Source of the DNA: Eucommia ulmoides
Lineage: Eukaryota; Streptophyta; Magnoliopsida; Garryales; Eucommiaceae
DNA: 64,000 nucleotides
Direction of reading: 5' to 3'
Assembly (NCBI GenBank): GCA_016647705.1
Contig: CM028334.1
Span: forward strand, 8,465,546-8,529,545
The notes under the pieces are model-generated. The model made no database searches and was not told where the DNA came from. It was given only the letters and a program-made list of their open reading frames with translations. Shown here one piece after another: positions 60,243-64,000 of this stretch. A program made the translations under genes and the position numbers. The first letter of the stretch is position 1. Each line of letters starts with the position of its first letter.

Positions 60243-60672
60243 AATTACTTCGAGAGTAAACTCAAATAGTCAACTCACATTCTCAATCCATAGCTCTGCA
60301 AGAGACCCAAATTGGGCAGCTCACCGAAACTCGAAATAAGAGGGACAAGGGGAAGCTTCCTAGTCAACCGGTAAATAACCCTAAGGGTTAACACTTTATT
60401 GGAAAGACGCGCAAGCCTTACAGGCACGTTCAATCAATTACGACCCTTAGGAATGAGAAAATAGTGGATAATTGGGTGGGTACTGAGGAGAGATGGAAGA
60501 TGAGAATGAAAATGAAGAGGTGGTAGAAATACTAAGAAAGAAAATTAAGAACCCAAATGTTTGAACCTCGAGTTTGATATACCTACAAAGATATGTTCAG
60601 TTCTTCGGGCGCCGTTTCCTCAATGCTTAGCCCAACTTTCACCATTCAATCGGGATAGTACTAGAATGGAAG

Positions 60673-61767
60673 TGTCACACCCCACCCCGGACACCCGTCA
60701 CCGTGGGGCCGACGTAACGTCAACATGACATCACCTGACCGTCAAACCAACTCATAAAAATACAATATACATAAAACAATATAAAATCATCTATACAACA
60801 TATACAAAATTTAGTGCTATAGGGACACACCCGTCCCAAAAATAAGAACAATAAAATAAATCTCACGAACCTCTCTTAGGTTTACCTCTGACAGCTCATC
60901 TCAAAATACTCCCATATGAATCCATCGCATGACACGCATAACTCTAACTAGTGCCAGTAGGGGACCGACTCATAAATTTGCACCACCTGCGAGTGTACTG
61001 TCTTCTTAGTAAAAAAAAAAATTATAATAATAATTCATATCCATAACATATAAATGGATCAAGAGTAAGTATATAAACAACACGTAGCTAGTAAAATTCT
61101 CTATAATATAAGCAGTGAAAATAAACTAATAAGTATAAGTTCCATTCACCATAATAAATAATAAATCACCCAATATAAGTAAAACACATCTCAAACCACC
61201 ACTCCACTACAACACACACTGGCTAGTCATACTGATCGTTTTAACCTCACGATCGGGAGTTACAATGATACCATACCATCCGTAGGATATGTCTTCCTAC
61301 GAACACTCATCACTCTGCCGAAACAAATAATCTCTGCGCAGATAAACATCTAATATCACTCCGCCGAAGCGGATAACCTCACTATGCCGAAACAAATAAA
61401 TACTATGGCATCGTCCAATCAATAACATCGTCAAATCAATACCATCACCCTGCCGAAACAGATAATCATCACTCTACCGAAGTAGATAAATACTATAGTA
61501 TCGTCAAATCAATAATGTCATCATCAAATCACAAATCAATAACATCATCTAATCAATATCGTCAAATCTCAAACATTACTCTCTATTTCCAAAACCGATT
61601 TTAATCCAAAATCATATTTTTCACTTTCTTTTAAAAACCGTCTGATTTTAATGAAAATCATTTTTTCCGTCTTCTTAAAAAAAATCACAAAAATCCGCAT
61701 CCCGAAAACTCACCCAAAACCTGCTTAATCCATATCATTTGTAAAATCATACAAGTAAAACCATTTT

Positions 61768-61800
<33 letters not shown>

Positions 61801-63895
61801 AATAATTGGGCAAGAAGACAGTACACTCACCTGATAATCCGCTTTCAAAAGCTCCACCGACTATCCGCTACTGATCTTCCGGTAAATGTGAACCTATTTG
61901 TAACATGGCCTAAATTAATATTATAGAGAAAATAACATAATCGTGCAATGCAAGCCCTGCGTTCATCAATGTCCCATTCCCCATATTTTATTTATAACAA
62001 TTATTATTCGGTAAATTTCATTCCGTTAAAAATTACTACATAAAATTTAGTAATACGAACGGTCCCAAATTTATTAGTCCGGTTAAAACATTTCGATGTT
62101 AGAATTTAATTTAATAAACTAAAATAAATTTAACGAAAAATGTTACCCGTTCCGGATCGTTCACAGGCCGCTAGATGGATTTTGGATTTTTTTGGGGTTG
62201 TTTGTGTAATTTTTTTTCTTTTTTTTTCTTCCTTTATTTTCCCTACTTCTTCTTCCCGTTTCTGCATCAGGTTCCATCTCGCTTCAATCGCCGACGAAGA
62301 GATCTCGCCACCGATTAAATCTCGCCGCCCCACCATCTCTCTCTCTCTCCGACAACTTTCCGTCGGCTATCAACACATACACCCCCACAGCAGCAGAATA
62401 GAGCACCCACACACATGTACATCGTCGGATGAACGGGACACACACGCACACTCGCTGGAGGGACAACGGCGATTACACCTACACCTATGCAATATTGACG
62501 ACATACCCCTACACACATTAGTTGCGACGACACACAGTCGATCCTCAACGACTGACGACCGACGACCGACGACCGAACAGAAACACTCACCGCCGGTACT
62601 GAACGAACCTTCTCATCTTACTCTCTTTCCTGTTTCGTTTCAGCCACCCAACAACGACACACCCATAAGATCACTGAACACACACCTCACCGGACGACTG
62701 CAACGATGACCTCCACCGTTACCTTCCCCCGAATGACGGCGGCACACACACAACTACACACACACCCCATCGGACAAAAACAGAGCACACACTGGTCACA
62801 TACACATCAAAACACACACATACCGTAGCACACAAACAATGGCAACGAACAGCGACGATCCCACATTCCGACGACGATAAACGAAAAATAGGACGCACAC
62901 AGAGAACACATCACCACACACCCACCTGACCGTCAGAACACATACATGCACAATACCAACCAGAACGCCCACACACGATTGCACACCCACACACATTCTG
63001 CCTGCAAATCACACAACCATACATGCATCACACATGCATGCTCATACACAACACACACACACACCCAATTGACCAGAATAGAGTATTCACATATACACTT
63101 ACCAACAGTCACCGTCGATAACCCAATTTCGCCGGCCGACCTTGATTTGTCTTGCTTCAGCTGGCACGGGAATCCCCCACACACCGAAAAATACCCACTA
63201 TCGCCGTCTGCAACCACTGCCGACGATCACCAAGAATGATCCACCATTCCTATCTTTAAATTCCACTATTGTTCCTCTCTCTCTAGCCAGACTACCAAGC
63301 CTTCAACATCGGCAATCAACCCCCATGCACCTCCGACTCCCTCTCCGGCGATCGCTCCTTGACCCCAACTCCGGCCTACTCTCTCTTTTTCTCTCTAGAT
63401 TTTTCTTTGATTTCAGATTTGATTTTTAGATTTTTGTTGATCTCTACATGTATGATCATGTATATATATGCATGTAAGTAGTGGATCAACCTATTTTCTC
63501 TTCAAGCCACGTCGCCCACTATTCCTTTCTCTCTGATTCTGGCCTCCGGTTCAACGCTCGACACCCACAAACATAGATGTATATATGTATATATATTTAA
63601 AAAAAAAATCTTTTATTTAATTGCTCTTTTCTCCCCCAACTTCCTTAAAGTCTTCTTTTGAGTTCAATTTGTCATTTATAAGTTTCTTAAATTGCAATTT
63701 AATCCCTAACAGTTAAACTTTTATAAATTGAATGACAATTTGGATCCTAAGTTTAGAACAATATTTTTAAATTTGCAATTTGACCCCTAAACCTTTTAAT
63801 TTGAATTTTTAATTAACACCATTTTACCCCGTATTTTCCCACATACTCTAAAATACAACTATTAATGACGTATATGCTACGATTGGAGTCTTACA
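60673..63895 (-). mobile_element. Solo family A LTR inserted in the Athila element
   Basis: 3223 bp, minus strand TGTAAGACTCC (63895) to GGGGTGTGACA (60673). Flanks GGAAG (60668-60672) and TGAAG (63896-63900) are a 5-bp TSD with one difference. Removing the LTR and one flank brings pol back into one frame across the junction (STRME then DILEIF). It contains the intron-like segment 60987-61830, TTCG hairpins, a CA-rich stretch (62.4-63.1 kb) and CT-rich DNA. No primer site or interior, hence solo. Confidence 0.9.
60987..61830 (-). other. Possible LTR intron, second copy
   Basis: Minus strand donor CAG|GTGAGTGTACTG at 61830; acceptor ...ACACTCGCAG| at 60987 with TTTTACTAAG upstream. The arms GTGAGTGTACTGTCTTCTT (61830-61812) and AAGAAGACAGTACACTCGC (61007-60989) pair at 18 of 19 positions. 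Confidence 0.4.
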
Positions 63896-64000
63896 TGAAG
63901 ATATCCTCGAGATATTCAAGTAGGTAAAAATCGATCTTCCATTCTTGGATGCTATCAAATAGATCCCCGAATATGCAAAATTCCTAAAGGATCTTTATAC

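Larger units (their letters stand above)
58754..64000 (+). mobile_element. Athila-lineage Ty3 element, interior, continuing past the window
   Basis: Primer site, gag and the beginning of pol, interrupted by a solo LTR at 60673-63895. pol resumes at 63896 with DAIKQIPEYAKFLKDLY, a hallmark before the Athila protease. Stops and shifts show it is dead. Confidence 0.8.

Overview
This is a repeat-dominated, strongly A+T-rich plant nuclear window, most likely from a eudicot. It holds an intronless class I TCP gene, an intronless berberine-bridge-enzyme-like gene, L1-type LINE remains with an RNase H domain, chromovirus-like (Tekay/Del type) Ty3 elements, an Athila element, copia fragments, MITEs and many (TA)n tracts. 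Only two genes look intact: a TCP14-like transcription factor (3293-4417, +) and a BBE-like secreted flavoenzyme (39677-41272, -).

Layout. 1-8.75 kb is the TCP gene neighbourhood: A+T-rich intergenic DNA, a tRNA-type SINE with a 9-bp target-site duplication (TSD), a CT-rich leader, and class I TCP-type motifs downstream. 8.76-54.35 kb reads as one nested transposon cluster. The outer shell is a minus-strand LINE whose 3' part lies at 8.76-13.97 kb and whose 5' part lies at 53.46-54.35 kb. The two parts join in frame inside the ORF1 zinc knuckle. Between them are the termini of an LTR element (family B) flanked by TSD TGGAT. Inside lie a dead Ty3 element (family D, interior 19.8-25.0 kb, gag split by a hAT element) and its 3' LTR. 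That LTR is interrupted by about 22 kb (28819-50832) bounded by Mutator-like inverted termini and a perfect 9-bp repeat, TCAAAATAA. The intact BBE-like gene lies inside this 22-kb insert, with copia fragments, MITEs and a 2.9-kb LTR (family A).

54.37-55.86 kb is a truncated LTR (family F) with an odd CCGCC/GGCGG motif array. 57.35 kb to the window end is an Athila element (LTR, tRNA-Asp-type primer site, gag, start of pol) interrupted by a 3.2-kb solo family A LTR with a near-perfect TSD.

The two genes show no functional link. The main points of interest are the gene-bearing Mutator-like insert, the split LINE, and a conserved structured segment with splice-site-like ends inside the long family A and D LTRs. 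All repeat calls were made by eye; percent identities, ages and transcription were not computed.
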